From Chthoniobacterales bacterium (GTDB taxonomy: Bacteria > Verrucomicrobiota > Verrucomicrobiia > Chthoniobacterales > JACTMZ01), in the NCBI GenBank assembly GCA_018402585.1, contig JAGYIO010000001.1, positions 468,400 to 532,399 on the forward strand: a stretch of 64,000 nt of DNA, in the 5' to 3' direction. Numbering within the stretch: the first letter of the stretch is position 1; every line of letters begins with the position of its first letter. The notes below the pieces were generated by a model. That model saw nothing but the letters and a program-made list of their open reading frames with translations. It was not told where the DNA came from and made no database searches. Below, in pieces: positions 36,616-46,497 of this stretch. A program made the translations under genes and the position numbers.

Positions 36616-36713
36616 TTTTTGGAGTGCGCCGGCTGGACGGCGCTTTTGCCGTCCCGCGAACGGGGATCTGCCCGCGATGAAAAGCGGCGGCTCTGCCGCC
36701 GCACTGCAAAAGC
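36616..36713. repeat. BIME downstream of the second RAYT
   Basis: This is a near-copy of the 35902-35998 element: GGAGTGCGCCG-GCTGGA-CGGCGC, spacer GCGAACGGGGATCTGCCCGC, then GCGGCGG-CTCTG-CCGCCGC-ACTGC. It ends 2 bp before the secA stop codon and may also serve as the terminator between the convergent RAYT and secA genes. Confidence 0.93.
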
Positions 36714-36715
36714 GC

Positions 36716-39679
36716 TTACGCGTTGCGGCCGCAGCAGGATTTGAACTTTTTGCCGCTGCCGCAGGGGCAAGGCTCGTTGCGGCCGACTTTCGGGGCTTCG
36801 CGCCGCACGGGTAATTCCAGCTTCATCTCGCCCTGCTCGGCCGCGGCGGAACGGGCGGGCGGACGCACCCCGGCCGACCCGTCGGGCGATTCGCCGCCGG
36901 AGAACTTTTGCTGCAGTTGCGAAAGGAAGGTTTCGAAAGAAGCGAGGTTTGTCGTGCTGCGGAAGAGGTTGGTCAGCATTTCGCCGCGGATCCGGTCCAT
37001 CAATTCGACGAACATCTTGTAGGCTTCGCTCTTATACTCCACGAGGGGGTCTTTTTGTCCGTAAGCCCGGAGGTAAACACCCTCGCGGAGTCCGTCCATG
37101 GCATAAAGGTGCTCCTGCCAGAGGCGGTCGATCGCGTTGAGCAGAATGTAGCGCTCGAGCATCTTGAGCGCGTCGGCCTGTTCGTGTCCGGCTTTCAACT
37201 CGTAAGCCGCTTTGATTTTTCCGACGAGGAACTGTCCGTTCTCCTCCGCGCTGCGGGTCTCGAATTGCGCGGTTTCTTTTTTCAGCCCGAGGGGGAAAGT
37301 CTGGTTGACCCACTGCAGCAAGCCGTCGTGATCGGCCTCGCCTTCCTCCCCGGGGGCGAGAAGGTCCCCGACTTTTTTCGGCACCATTTCATCGATCACC
37401 TCGTAGACCATGGCCCGCGGGTTGTCGGTTTCGATCGCCTCGTTGCGGTAGCCGTAGACCACGGCCCGTTGCTGGTTCATCACGTCGTCGAACTCAAGGG
37501 TGCGCTTGCGGATGAGGTAATTGCGCTGCTCGACGCGTTTTTGCGCGGTTTCCACGCTCTTGTTCAGCCACGGATGTTCGAGTTCCTCGCCTTCCTCCAT
37601 GCCGAAGCGTTCCATGATCTTGGTCATGCGGTCGGCTGCGCCGAAGTTGCGCATGAGGTCGTCCTCGAAGCTGACGAAAAATTGCGAACTGCCCGGGTCG
37701 CCCTGGCGGGCACAACGTCCGCGCAGCTGACGGTCGATGCGGCGCGATTCGTGGCGCTCGGTGCCGATGACGTGGAGCCCGCCGGCGCCTTGCACGCCGG
37801 AGCCCAGTTTGATGTCCGTGCCGCGACCCGCCATGTTGGTCGAAATGGTCACGGTGCCCGGTTGACCCGCCCGGGAAACGATCTCGGCCTCCTGCAGGTG
37901 GAATTTCGCGTTGAGGACATTGTGCGGGATTTTTTCCCGCTTGAGCATGCGGCTGAGCAGTTCGGAGGACTCGACGCTGGCCGTGCCGACCAGGACCGGT
38001 TGCTGTTCGGCGTGCCGCTTTCTGATCTGTTCGATCACCGCATTGTATTTCTCGCGGCGCGTTTTGTAGATGCGGTCGTTCGAATCCTGGCGGCCGACGA
38101 CCCGGTTGGTCGGGATGACAATGACATCAAGCGCGTAGATGTCGTGGAATTCGTTGGCCTCCGTTTCGGCCGTGCCGGTCATGCCGCCGAGCTTCTCGTA
38201 GAGACGGAAGTAGTTCTGGATGGTGATGGTGGCCAGGGTCTGGGTCTCGCGGTCGATCTGCACACCCTCTTTGGCCTCGACCGCTTGGTGCAAACCGTCG
38301 CTCCAGCGGCGGCCGGGCATTTTACGGCCGGTGAACTGGTCGACGATGAGGACTTTGTTTTCCTCGACCACGTATTCGACGTCTTTTTCGTAAAGGCAGT
38401 AGGCCTTGAGCAGTTGGGTGATGTTGTGGATGCGCTCGGCCTGCGCGTCATAATGCTGCTGCTTGGTGGCCTTGGCTTCGCTCTTCTCCTGGTCGGAGAG
38501 AGAAGGATCAAGGTCGATGTCGGTGAACTCGTTGATCAGGTCGGGCAGGACGAAGGCGTCGGGATCATCCGGGTTCATGAAGGAACGCCCTTGTTCGGTC
38601 AGGTCCGCTTCATGCTGGCGCTCTTCAATCGTGTAGAAGAGTTCCTCTTTGAGCGCGACGAGCGCCTCTTTGTTCGTGTCCTGGTAGAAAGAAAGTTCCG
38701 CCTTGTCGACCAGCCTGCGCATTTCGGGCTCTTCCATGAAGCGGAGAAGTCCTTTGTTGCGCGGCTCGCCCAGTTTGGCTTTGAAAAGCGAGAGCCCGGC
38801 CGCCTCGGTGTTGCCCTTTTCGAGCAGCTCCTTGACCTCGGTGATGAGGCGGGTGCAGAGCATGGTCTGCTTGCGCACGAGCTGCTCGACCAGCGGCTTG
38901 AAGCGCTCGTATTGGTGGGTCGAAACGGTGGCCGGGCCGCTGATGATCAGCGGGGTGCGGGCTTCGTCGATCAGAATGGAATCCACTTCGTCGACAATGG
39001 CGAAGTAATGGCCCCGCTGGACCTGCTGTTCCTTGGAGGTGGCCATGCCATTGTCCCGCAGGTAATCGAAGCCGAACTCGCTGTTCGTCCCGTAAGTGAT
39101 GTCGCAGGCGTATTGGGCGCGGCGCAATTCCGGGGGTTGGTCGTGCTGGATGACCCCGACGGTCAGGCCGAGGAAGCGGTAGATTTCCCCGACCCACTCG
39201 GCATCGCGACGGGCGAGGTAATCGTTCACCGTGATGAGGTGTGTGCCGCGGCCGGCCAGGGCATTGAGGTAAAGCGGCAGGGTGGCGACCAGTGTTTTAC
39301 CTTCGCCGGTGGCCATTTCGGCGATGCGCCCGCTATGCAAGACCATGCCCCCGATGAGTTGCACGTCGAAATGGATCATCTGCCATTCGATCGGGTGGTC
39401 GACCACGCTGATCTGGCGTCCGCAGAGCCGGCGGGCCGTGTTTTTCACCACGGCAAAGGCTTCAGGCAGGATTTGATCGAGAGCCTTCTGCTGCTCCTCG
39501 TAGTCCTCGATCGCGGAGATCCGCGCCTTCCACTCGGCGGTCATGCCGCGGAGGTCGTCATCCGAGAGCGACTGGTATTGCTCCTCGAATTCGTTGATTT
39601 GGCGCACGATGGGCATCATCCGCTTGATTTCGCGCTGGTTTTTCGAGCCGACGATTTTCTTGATGATGAAATTGAGCAT
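36716..39679 (-). CDS. secA: Preprotein translocase ATPase SecA
   Basis: From ATG 39679 the protein is 987 residues. Walker A lies in [20 protein letters not shown]; the DEAD-like motif is [19 protein letters not shown]. Other SecA motifs are [29 protein letters not shown] and [13 protein letters not shown]. The C-terminal zinc-binding SEC-C motif [17 protein letters not shown] is intact and contacts SecB and lipids. It drives Sec-dependent export, including that of the signal-peptide proteins here. In-frame ATGs further upstream (39709, 39739) are less likely starts. Confidence 0.97.
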   Translation of the reverse strand: MLNFIIKKIVGSKNQREIKRMMPIVRQINEFEEQYQSLSDDDLRGMTAEWKARISAIEDYEEQQKALDQILPEAFAVVKNTARRLCGRQISVVDHPIEWQMIHFDVQLIGGMVLHSGRIAEMATGEGKTLVATLPLYLNALAGRGTHLITVNDYLARRDAEWVGEIYRFLGLTVGVIQHDQPPELRRAQYACDITYGTNSEFGFDYLRDNGMATSKEQQVQRGHYFAIVDEVDSILIDEARTPLIISGPATVSTHQYERFKPLVEQLVRKQTMLCTRLITEVKELLEKGNTEAAGLSLFKAKLGEPRNKGLLRFMEEPEMRRLVDKAELSFYQDTNKEALVALKEELFYTIEERQHEADLTEQGRSFMNPDDPDAFVLPDLINEFTDIDLDPSLSDQEKSEAKATKQQHYDAQAERIHNITQLLKAYCLYEKDVEYVVEENKVLIVDQFTGRKMPGRRWSDGLHQAVEAKEGVQIDRETQTLATITIQNYFRLYEKLGGMTGTAETEANEFHDIYALDVIVIPTNRVVGRQDSNDRIYKTRREKYNAVIEQIRKRHAEQQPVLVGTASVESSELLSRMLKREKIPHNVLNAKFHLQEAEIVSRAGQPGTVTISTNMAGRGTDIKLGSGVQGAGGLHVIGTERHESRRIDRQLRGRCARQGDPGSSQFFVSFEDDLMRNFGAADRMTKIMERFGMEEGEELEHPWLNKSVETAQKRVEQRNYLIRKRTLEFDDVMNQQRAVVYGYRNEAIETDNPRAMVYEVIDEMVPKKVGDLLAPGEEGEADHDGLLQWVNQTFPLGLKKETAQFETRSAEENGQFLVGKIKAAYELKAGHEQADALKMLERYILLNAIDRLWQEHLYAMDGLREGVYLRAYGQKDPLVEYKSEAYKMFVELMDRIRGEMLTNLFRSTTNLASFETFLSQLQQKFSGGESPDGSAGVRPPARSAAAEQGEMKLELPVRREAPKVGRNEPCPCGSGKKFKSCCGRNA

Positions 39680-39797
39680 GACTGCGTCGGCCCCGGGGCG
39701 GATAAACATGGAAAATATCCGTCCGAACCCCTGTCGCAAAGGAAATTGGAGGTTGGGGACTTGCCCCTCATGCGGGGGGGCTTAAGTTGTTTTTGCC

Positions 39798-40508
39798 ATG
39801 AAATTGTCTCTGCTCACCATCTTACTGGGCTCTTGGCCGCTCTGGGCGACGGCCGAGGAGACCAATGCGGCCTCCCAACCCGATGCAATGGCCGCCTTGA
39901 CCGGAATAATCAAAGCGTTCCAAGGCGCCCTCTCGCCGGACGGGTCTGCCCCCGAGGAAACTGCGGATCCGCTGGCCGCCGCCGCACAATTCTTCCCAGC
40001 CTTCCAGGGTGGGACCAACCATCCGCTGGCCGCCCTGGGCGCCAAGCCGGCCGTTGATTTCCGCGAGATGCGCGCCCTGCTGCCCGAGGAGGCGGCCGGA
40101 TTGCCCCGCAGCTCGGCGCGGGGCAAGAAGACTGGCGCTTTCGGGGCCAACGTTTCCGCAGCCACGGGCGACTACGGCGAGGCCGGCACCCCGCAACTGA
40201 AAATTCAGATCACCGATCTTGCGGATCTGGGGCCGCTCGCCGCGCTGGCCGATTTCGGTTGGACCTCGGCGGAAATCGAGAGTGAGGGCGACGACGGATA
40301 CGAGCGGACCACGCAATACAAGGGACGCCGGGGAGTGGAGAAATACCGGACGATCGACCGCACCGGTTCGGTCAAGGTGATGGTGGCCGGGCGCTTCATG
40401 GTCGAGGTCAAGGGCGACAAGATCGACCCGGCCCAACTCCGCGCCGCGGCCGAGGCGATCGATTTCGACGCCCTCGAGCGTCTGGCCAACCGCCCGCTGG
40501 TTCCCTAG
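39798..40508 (+). CDS. Hypothetical exported protein
   Basis: The 236-residue protein has a signal peptide (LSLLTILLGSWPLWATAEE). The rest shows an Ala/Pro-rich segment and a C-terminal domain with VKVMVAGRFMVEVKGDKID and AAAEAIDFDALERLANRPLV, suggesting a small alpha/beta domain. I do not recognise the family. It is divergent from secA and convergent with the following small gene. Confidence 0.7.
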   Translation: MKLSLLTILLGSWPLWATAEETNAASQPDAMAALTGIIKAFQGALSPDGSAPEETADPLAAAAQFFPAFQGGTNHPLAALGAKPAVDFREMRALLPEEAAGLPRSSARGKKTGAFGANVSAATGDYGEAGTPQLKIQITDLADLGPLAALADFGWTSAEIESEGDDGYERTTQYKGRRGVEKYRTIDRTGSVKVMVAGRFMVEVKGDKIDPAQLRAAAEAIDFDALERLANRPLVP

Positions 40509-40512
40509 AGGC

Positions 40513-41001
40513 TCAGCGCCGGTGACGGGCGGCGAGCTCCTCCTGGCGGACTTCCGTGAGCAGCCAAGCCCACGGCCAGCGGCCGCTTTTTTGCCAGCGA
40601 AACTCGAACCTTCCCTGCGCCGCCCGCACCTCTGCGATCACGGCCTGGGCGATGGGCGAGCCGGAACCGAAAACCCCCAGCGGCCCGCTCGCCGTCCATC
40701 GACCGTCGCCTCCGGAAAACTGCCATGGTCCCGTCGCCGCGATTTGCAGGGCAAAAAAGTGACTGAACAACCATCTGGCCTCGTCGATCGAGGTCGCGCG
40801 GTCATGTCCCCACGCATCACGGTAATCGGGCGAGATCATCGTCCCGACCGCCACCCAATCACGGGCCGACGCGCGCTGGAGCAAATTCAGGGTGTGCAAC
40901 TCCACCTGCTTGGCCGGCAGCCAAAGTTGGTAGAGCCAGAGCGCCGACAAGCCCACTGCCGCCATGACCGCGGTTTTGATCCATGACACCGGAACCTGCA
41001 C
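40513..41001 (-). CDS. Hypothetical membrane-anchored protein
   Basis: The 162-residue protein has one N-terminal helix (IKTAVMAAVGLSALWLYQLW) and a soluble domain resembling a SnoaL/NTF2-like fold (LLQRASARDWVAVGTMISPD, then HFFALQIAATG, and FEFRWQKSGRWPWAWLLTEV). The function is unknown. It is divergent from RNase R, whose true start is uncertain because of this overlap region. Confidence 0.7.
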   Translation of the reverse strand: MQVPVSWIKTAVMAAVGLSALWLYQLWLPAKQVELHTLNLLQRASARDWVAVGTMISPDYRDAWGHDRATSIDEARWLFSHFFALQIAATGPWQFSGGDGRWTASGPLGVFGSGSPIAQAVIAEVRAAQGRFEFRWQKSGRWPWAWLLTEVRQEELAARHRR

Positions 41002-41117
41002 TTGGGGCCTTTATACTCGTAGGGTGCACCGGGGGCAGAGCAGAAAAGAAAACCCTTGAGCAAGACAGGCCGGCAGCCTGCTCGGCAATCGTCTTGCACC
41101 GGGAGCGCGGACCAGTG

Positions 41118-43391
41118 ATGCTTGGCTCCGACATGCCAAGTTCCCGCCGCCGGCCCGCTTCCAAAGATCGCCGGCCCGCCTCCCGCCCGAAAGCGGCCCC
41201 CGGCCCCCGCCGCTCCAAACCACAGACCGCGCGGAAAAAGCCGGCAAATACCGCACCAACCCCTGGTCCGGTTCTCACCCCGACCGGCCTTTCCGATCCG
41301 GAATTGTCCTCCCGGGTGCTCGACCTGGTGCGCAAGCGCCGCCAATCCCCGCCGTCCCTCCAAGAAATCGCCGAAGTGCTCCAAGCCCGCAGCAAGGAAG
41401 CGCCTTCCGTGGCTCGCGTTCTTCATGATTTGGAAATCGCGGGTGACATCGTGCGGGTGCGCTCGGACCGTTTCACCCTCCCGGAGGAAGCCGACCTCGT
41501 GGTCGGCTCGGTGCAAACCCATCGCGATGGGTCGGCCCACCTCCTGCGCGACAAACCGGGCGATCCGGAATTTTATCTTTCCCCGGAAAACACCGCGACC
41601 GCCCTGCCCGGCGACCGCGTGGTCGTCCGCCATCTGCGCGACCAGCCGCCGCACCGCGGATACCAACCCTGCGGCCGCGTCATCCGCATTCTCAAACGCG
41701 GCACCACCATGGCTGTCGGGACGCTCGAGAAATCGGACCGCTTCTGGCATGTCGTGCCCGACGACAAACATTTCGTCCACAACATCTACGTCCCCCAGCC
41801 CGCCGCCCCGCTGCGTCCGAACCAAGGCGACAAGGTGGTGGTCAAGCTCGGCGAATGGACTTCCCGGCATACCAATCCGGAAGGCGAAATTGTCGAGGTC
41901 CTCGGGCCGGCGGACAAACCCGGGATCGATATCGAATCGATCATCCGCAAGTTCGACCTGCCGACCAAGTTCCCCGAAAACGTCCTGGCCGCGGCGAAGT
42001 CGTTCCCCGACACCGTCCCGGAGTCCGCCGCGCGCGGGCGCGAGGATTGCCGCGGCACGCTGGTCGTGACGATCGATCCGGATGATGCGCGCGATTTCGA
42101 CGATGCGATCCATGTCGAAAAAACCAAGGACGGCTGGAAGCTGACCGTCCACGTGGCCGACGTCTCGCACTATGTCATTCCGGCCACCCCGCTCGACCAG
42201 GAGGCCTACAAACGCGGGAACAGCGTTTATTTGCCCGACCGCGTCATCCCCATGCTGCCCGAAGCGCTGAGCAACGGGCTCTGCAGCCTGCGGCCGGACG
42301 AAGACCGTCTCACCTTCGCTGCCTTCCTGGAAATTTCGCCTGAGGGCAAAATCCGCAAGTCACGCTTCGCCAAGTGCATCATCCGCAGCGCGCGCCGCTT
42401 CACCTACAAGGAAGCCTTCGTCCGCCTGCAGGCCAAACCGGCCGACAAGTTCGACGCCATGTTGCACGAAGCGTGGGCCATGGCGTCCGTCTTGCGCAAA
42501 AAGCGCTTCGAGGAAGGCTCGCTCGACCTCGATTTTCCCGAGGTCAAGGTGTGGCTCGACGAACAGGGACACGCCACGCGCCTCGAGCGGATCGAGAACG
42601 ACATTTCCCACCAGCTGATCGAGGAATGCATGCTCGCGGCCAACGAAGCCGTGGCCCGCTTCTTCCGCATGACCCCCGCGGCCGCCATCCACCGCGTGCA
42701 CGAGAAGCCGGACGAAGCCAAGCTCAACGAATACCGCGAGCGCGTGCAAATGCACGGGCACAAGGTCGGCAACCTCTCGGTGCGCAAAGAGCTGACCCGT
42801 TTCCTCAAAATGCTGCGCGGCCAACCGGAAGAATACGCGCTGAAGACCGCGCTCTTGAAGAGCCTCAAGCGGGCCAGCTACTCGCCCGAACCGGCCGGGC
42901 ATTACGGACTGGCCAAGAGCGACTACACTCATTTCACCAGTCCGATCCGCCGGTATGCCGACCTGATCGTCCACCGCGTCCTTTCCGACGTCTGCGGCTA
43001 CGCCAAGCCGAAAGGCCGCATTCCCTTCGGCGATATCGCCCGCCATATTTCCACGACCGAGCGCAACGCGGCCGAAGCCGAGCGCGAGGCGGTGAGATTG
43101 AAGAAGTTCGAGTTCTTCCGTCAGCAACTGGCCAAGAAAACCGGCCAAACCTTCAAAGCCGTTGTCCTCGAAGTGCGCAACTTCGGCCTGTTCATCGAAT
43201 TGCCCGACATCATGGCCGGCGGCCTCGTCCACGTCTCCGCTCTGGGCGACGACTTCTACACCTTCGATCAGGCCCGCCAACGCTTCATCGGCCGGAAGAA
43301 AAAGAAGGTCTACCAGGCCGGCGACAAACTCGAAGTGGTCGTGGCCCGCGTCGATCCCTTCAAGCAGCAGCTCGATTTCGCCCCAGCCTGA
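41118..43391 (+). CDS. rnr: Ribonuclease R
   Basis: With ATG 41118 (ATG 41133 is equally possible) the protein is about 757 residues. A basic N-terminus precedes a winged-helix segment (LQEIAEVLQARSKEAPSVAR), cold-shock domains and the RNB catalytic domain. The RNB domain has the metal-binding cluster VTIDPDDARDFDDAIHVE, then HVADVSHYVIPATPLDQEAY, SVYLPDRVIPMLPEALS and HFTSPIRRYADLIVHR. The S1 domain at the end is FKAVVLEVRNFGLFIELPD. It degrades structured RNA 3'-5'. Its last codons (DPFKQQLDFAPA) recur in repeats near 47.5 and 48.5 kb. Confidence 0.96.
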   Translation: MLGSDMPSSRRRPASKDRRPASRPKAAPGPRRSKPQTARKKPANTAPTPGPVLTPTGLSDPELSSRVLDLVRKRRQSPPSLQEIAEVLQARSKEAPSVARVLHDLEIAGDIVRVRSDRFTLPEEADLVVGSVQTHRDGSAHLLRDKPGDPEFYLSPENTATALPGDRVVVRHLRDQPPHRGYQPCGRVIRILKRGTTMAVGTLEKSDRFWHVVPDDKHFVHNIYVPQPAAPLRPNQGDKVVVKLGEWTSRHTNPEGEIVEVLGPADKPGIDIESIIRKFDLPTKFPENVLAAAKSFPDTVPESAARGREDCRGTLVVTIDPDDARDFDDAIHVEKTKDGWKLTVHVADVSHYVIPATPLDQEAYKRGNSVYLPDRVIPMLPEALSNGLCSLRPDEDRLTFAAFLEISPEGKIRKSRFAKCIIRSARRFTYKEAFVRLQAKPADKFDAMLHEAWAMASVLRKKRFEEGSLDLDFPEVKVWLDEQGHATRLERIENDISHQLIEECMLAANEAVARFFRMTPAAAIHRVHEKPDEAKLNEYRERVQMHGHKVGNLSVRKELTRFLKMLRGQPEEYALKTALLKSLKRASYSPEPAGHYGLAKSDYTHFTSPIRRYADLIVHRVLSDVCGYAKPKGRIPFGDIARHISTTERNAAEAEREAVRLKKFEFFRQQLAKKTGQTFKAVVLEVRNFGLFIELPDIMAGGLVHVSALGDDFYTFDQARQRFIGRKKKKVYQAGDKLEVVVARVDPFKQQLDFAPA

Positions 43392-43612
43392 CCCCAGACG
43401 GGTTTGAACAGAAGATCACGAGCACCGGAGCGCGCAGGCGCTCGGGGCAGATGGCCACAGGCCACCGCAGGCGAGATGAGCGGGAGCGAGGGAGTCAACG
43501 GAAAGAAGGTAAATCCCTGAAACACGTCCCTCTCTTCGTTAACTTTGTTACCTTTTGTTCAAAAAAACTCAGGCCATTCCCTCTCCGTGATCTTCTTGCC
43601 CTGGTGAGCGGA
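43392..43612. repeat. Repeat A copy (43392-43499) plus partial repeat B (43556-43612)
   Basis: Repeat A is about 108 bp and starts right at the rnr stop: AGACGGGTTTGAACAGAAGA, then GAGCACCGGAGCGCGC and CAGATGGCCACAGGCCACCG, ending GGGAGTCAAC. It contains the hairpin GTGGCC-TGTGGCC. A linker rich in TTCGTTA/CCTTTTGTTC leads to the start of repeat B (ACTCAGGCCATTCCCTCTCC). No gene is seen here. Confidence 0.9.
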
Positions 43613-43631
43613 AGCGCATCGGGCGGCCGGC

Positions 43632-44009
43632 TTAGCCAAGCACCGCCACGCCGTATTTCTCGAACTGTTCGTCCGCCGTCACCACGGTCAGATCATGCAA
43701 TTTTGCCGTCGCGATGATGAACCGGTCGCAGGGGTCGTCGTGGATTCGCGGCAGTTCGGCGGCGGCCATGCAGACATTTAAGTCGAGCGGCAGAATGGTG
43801 AGGCCGTGATGCTCCGCGACTTTCTCAAACCATGGCCGGGGCGGATGCGGCAGCTTCAACTTTCCTTTGGTCACTTTGATGGCGACTTCAAAACCGCTCA
43901 TGGCCGAAAGATAAACCGCCGAGGCCTCGTTGATTTTCTTGAGGGCGAAACGGCTTAATTTTTTGTCCCCGCTGGCCAGCCAGAGCAAAGCGCAGGTATC
44001 CAGAATCAT
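43632..44009 (-). CDS. PIN-domain toxin (VapC-like), copy 1
   Basis: From ATG 44009 the toxin is 125 residues. The four acidic PIN residues are visible in MILDTCALLWLASGD, SAMSGFEVAIKVTKGKL, DDPCDRFIIATAK and VVTADEQFEKYG. PIN toxins are Mg-dependent RNases that cut tRNA or rRNA. It overlaps the antitoxin gene by 4 bp (ATGA), the standard coupling. An identical protein is encoded at 53356-53733. Confidence 0.93.
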   Translation of the reverse strand: MILDTCALLWLASGDKKLSRFALKKINEASAVYLSAMSGFEVAIKVTKGKLKLPHPPRPWFEKVAEHHGLTILPLDLNVCMAAAELPRIHDDPCDRFIIATAKLHDLTVVTADEQFEKYGVAVLG

Positions 44010-44239
44010 CTGGCCGCCTCCGGCCATTCACCAGCAGACAACGGTTCAACCGGGTCGTAGGCGATTTTAATTTTGCTCAACGCGGGATTTACCTTGATGC
44101 GATTCGGGTGCTTGTGCGGCACAAGGTCGGCCACGGGTGCACCGTTCCGGCAAATGACAAAGGACCCGCCGGAGTCCTCCACCGTGGCGAGCAAGCTGGA
44201 GAAATTAGTTTTCGCTTCGTGCACATTGACCGTCTTCAT
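44006..44239 (-). CDS. Phd/YefM-type antitoxin, copy 1
   Basis: ATG 44239 gives 77 residues starting MKTVNVHEAKTNFSSLLATV, followed by FVICRNGAPVADLVPHK, the Phd/YefM DNA-binding domain. The C-terminal half (KIKIAYDPVEPLSAGEWPEA) would bind the PIN toxin. The protein differs from copy 2 by Ala/Glu changes in NGAP and near the C-terminus (PEAAR versus PEEAR). Confidence 0.92.
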   Translation of the reverse strand: MKTVNVHEAKTNFSSLLATVEDSGGSFVICRNGAPVADLVPHKHPNRIKVNPALSKIKIAYDPVEPLSAGEWPEAAR

Positions 44240-44381
44240 CTCGCAGAGATTAGTCCAGTTAGTCCAATCGCTCAAGGCCAAAATTGTCCGACCAACGCGC
44301 CGTCAGCGGCCCGCTCGACGAACTGAAGAACGGCCTCGCGAGCGACCGAGAGTCGGTGGCAGTCCCGCGCTCCCTTCGTTC

Positions 44382-44611
44382 CGTTGACTCCCTCGCTCCC
44401 TCTCGTCTCGCCTGCGGTGGCCTGTGGCCATGCCCGTGCGCTCCGGTGCTCGTTGCCTCGTGTGAAAAAACTCAGGCCATTTCCTCTCCGTGATCTCTGT
44501 GCCTTGGTGAGAGAAAAATCAGGTCCCTGCCTCCCGAGCCTTGGCCCGGAAAACTGAAACCTCTCACGGAGGCACAGAGAGCACGGAGGAAACGAAGAAG
44601 GAGAGATAGCG
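44382..44611. repeat. Repeat A (minus orientation) followed by repeat B
   Basis: 44382-44456 is a diverged, inverted repeat A (GTTGACTCCCTCGCTCCC, then CCTGCGGTGGCCTGTGGCCA). 44465-44611 is a full repeat B: ACTCAGGCCATTTCCTCTCC, TGTGCCTTGGTGAGAG, a centre, then CTCTCACGGAGGCACAGAGA and GCACGGAGG. Repeat B can fold on itself because its two arms are imperfectly complementary. The rest of 44240-44667 has no supported gene. Confidence 0.9.
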
Positions 44612-44667
44612 CATCCGGGGCAATCTGCCCTCGCCTTCTCTTTCGCAAAGGGTCAAAGCCCCAAAGT

Positions 44668-45348
44668 TCAAAAGGTAACTTTGCCGCGCCGGCGGCGGCG
44701 CAGGAGGTGCGCGCCGAAGGCAGCAAGCGCCAGCGCCAGCAGCGCGTAGGTCGAGGGTTCAGGCACGACGGCGATCGAGAATGCGTTATTCACAGCGGGG
44801 GAGTCCGTCCAACTGACACCGCTGTTCGACGACTGAATAAAGTGGATGTACTCGAAACCGTTGGCCGTCGTCGGCGCATTAGTACCTGAACCATTACTGC
44901 CCCATTTTATTGTGGAGGCATCGGAGCTGAGCACGAGGGCGTAAGCGGTGGAGGCTTCCATCGCTGTTCCTGCAATGGAGTTGAAGGAGTATAGCTCCTG
45001 CCTTGTCTGCATAGCCACCGGGGTCAGACCCGTGGTGGCGAGCAGCGTGCTGGGGGTGTTGTCCGAGACCGAATAGAGGGAAAGGGTCACGTTCTGAGTC
45101 ATTGGGACTGAGGCAGATGTGGGATTCGGATTGAGGCCCACCGTCACCGTCGAAAGTAGGGTGGGCTGAGACCCCGTTGTGAAGACTACGGCTTTCCAGC
45201 CGGTGTCGGAAAGGGTGGAACCCCCGTCATTGCTATTGGGAAGGTTGCTGATCACGAGGAGCGCCTGCGCGGTGCCGGCAGAGGAGAGAAGGCCCGCCGC
45301 GATAAGCATCGCGAGAAAGCCGGTGAGGAATGAGGATGTTTTTTTCAT
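44668..45348 (-). CDS. PEP-CTERM exported protein (choice-of-anchor type)
   Basis: From ATG 45348 the protein is 226 residues with a signal peptide (FLTGFLAMLIAAGLLSSAGT, cut near AQA). The body is a beta-sandwich choice-of-anchor domain (LSDTGWKAVVFTTGSQPTLL, TAYALVLSSDASTIKWGSNG). The C-terminus is VVPEPSTYALLALALAAFG followed by an Arg-rich tail and GKVTF. It is likely sorted to the surface or exopolysaccharide. The 3' end shows the same nucleotide words as the orphan tails at 50.2, 50.8 and 52.3 kb. Confidence 0.9.
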   Translation of the reverse strand: MKKTSSFLTGFLAMLIAAGLLSSAGTAQALLVISNLPNSNDGGSTLSDTGWKAVVFTTGSQPTLLSTVTVGLNPNPTSASVPMTQNVTLSLYSVSDNTPSTLLATTGLTPVAMQTRQELYSFNSIAGTAMEASTAYALVLSSDASTIKWGSNGSGTNAPTTANGFEYIHFIQSSNSGVSWTDSPAVNNAFSIAVVPEPSTYALLALALAAFGAHLLRRRRRGKVTF

Positions 45349-45676
45349 GGTTCGAGTTATTGATGCCATGGGGTTCGCCGACAAAAATGCAGCATCACCA
45401 AGAAGAAAGGCTCACGGCCGTGGAACCTAAAAAAAAGAGAACTGAGGTGACTTATCCCTCCACCCCCGGATGTTGACAAGGGCAAATTACGAAAAAAATC
45501 AGCCTCATTGACAGGAAACGGGCGATATCAAGGGAGCCAGACGCGGTCGCTCTGAAAAAACAAAACACCCCGCGCGCGCCGACAGGTGGCTCACGCTGAC
45601 CTGTCGCATCCGTTCAAAGTGACCACCCGAGGCCAAGACGCGACGGGCGAGGAGTGATCGCAACCACCAACGCGAA
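45349..45676. other. Intergenic region without a supported gene
   Basis: A-rich patches and two TTGACA-like words (near 45474 and 45510) are present. A GC-rich segment with AAAACACCCCGCGCGCGCC (about 45560) resembles the terminator hairpins that follow PEP-CTERM and EthD genes on the minus strand, but pairing is weak. No ORF here has recognisable homology. Confidence 0.5.
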
Positions 45677-45988
45677 TCAGATCACGTCCTCGACCTCGGT
45701 GTAGAGAAACGTCGCGCCGCCCGTGGCAAAGTTGGGGACGTCGTCGACCGCCGCTTGGCCTTCGGGCGAGGCCAGAAGGCGATCGAAGTCCGCCCGGCTC
45801 TCCATATACAAGTCCGCGACGTAATAGAATGGAGCAGGTTGGCCATCCGGCATGCCTTGCACTTTGCCGATGGTCCATTTTTTCAGGCCTTTCATGCGCC
45901 GCGCGATGGGGATGTGGGTTTCGCGATAATACTTGTCGAAGGCGGCCGGATCCTTCGGTTGTCCGTAGAGAACAAGGAGACGTGTCAT
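45677..45988 (-). CDS. EthD-domain protein
   Basis: ATG 45988 gives 103 residues: LLVLYGQPKDPAAFDKYYRE, then THIPIARRMKGLKKWTIGKV and FYYVADLYMESRADFDRLLA, typical of the EthD dimeric alpha-beta-barrel family. These small proteins are linked to ether or aromatic compound degradation but are often of unknown role. It is not linked to neighbours by operon structure. Confidence 0.88.
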   Translation of the reverse strand: MTRLLVLYGQPKDPAAFDKYYRETHIPIARRMKGLKKWTIGKVQGMPDGQPAPFYYVADLYMESRADFDRLLASPEGQAAVDDVPNFATGGATFLYTEVEDVI

Positions 45989-46278
45989 GACCGGAAAACC
46001 TAGCCCGGAAATTTCAGGCATGGCAGGCATTTTCCGCCCGGAGGGCGGGGATCCGCCCACGGCGGAGAGGCTGCCGCTCCACGATGAGCTGGCGATACCT
46101 CCGTTGGTGAAGGTGAAGAAAGAAGAGTCGAGCTACAGCCGAGTCTTCGAGACGGACAGCTCGAAGAGCTGAGCGCAGCGTTCAAATTAACACGGCAAAG
46201 ACCAGACAAAGGGCCAGCCATGAGGTTTGCCCATCCGTGTGCGTTGACCGCACTCGAGCCCGCGGATAAAGTATCACC

Positions 46279-46497
46279 GTGAGCACGGCAACACTCGAAC
46301 TAGTGCGCCTCTGCGAGGCGCTGCCCGAGGCCAAACAGACCGAAGTCACCGACTTCGCGCGGTTTCTGCTCGAGCGCGAAGGCGATGCGAGGTGGGAAGC
46401 AATCGTGGCTGAGGGAGAGCCCCGGGCCAAGTTCGAGGCATTCCTGCGCGAGGCGGCCTCCGAGCCGGCCGAACCTCTCGACCCGAATCGGTTGTGA
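46279..46497 (+). CDS. Putative antitoxin of a RelE/ParE-type module
   Basis: The 72-residue protein (STATLELVRLCEALPEAKQ, then VTDFARFLLEREGDARWEA) resembles small DUF2281-like or VapB-like antitoxins. It overlaps the toxin by 4 bp (GTGA). Identification rests mainly on size, charge and position. Confidence 0.75.
   Translation: MSTATLELVRLCEALPEAKQTEVTDFARFLLEREGDARWEAIVAEGEPRAKFEAFLREAASEPAEPLDPNRL

Larger units (their letters stand above)
43624..44357. repeat. Duplicated segment, copy 1 of a vapBC locus
   Basis: These roughly 734 bp recur at 53348-54080. By eye the toxin gene is identical in both, while the antitoxin gene and its upstream part carry several substitutions. The boundaries fall in CGGCCGGCTTAGCC on the left and GCGAGCGACCGAG on the right. 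Confidence 0.95.

Noticed and set aside
36908..40057. A 1049-codon open frame on the plus strand
   Set aside because: It is the antisense shadow of secA, which has full motif support.
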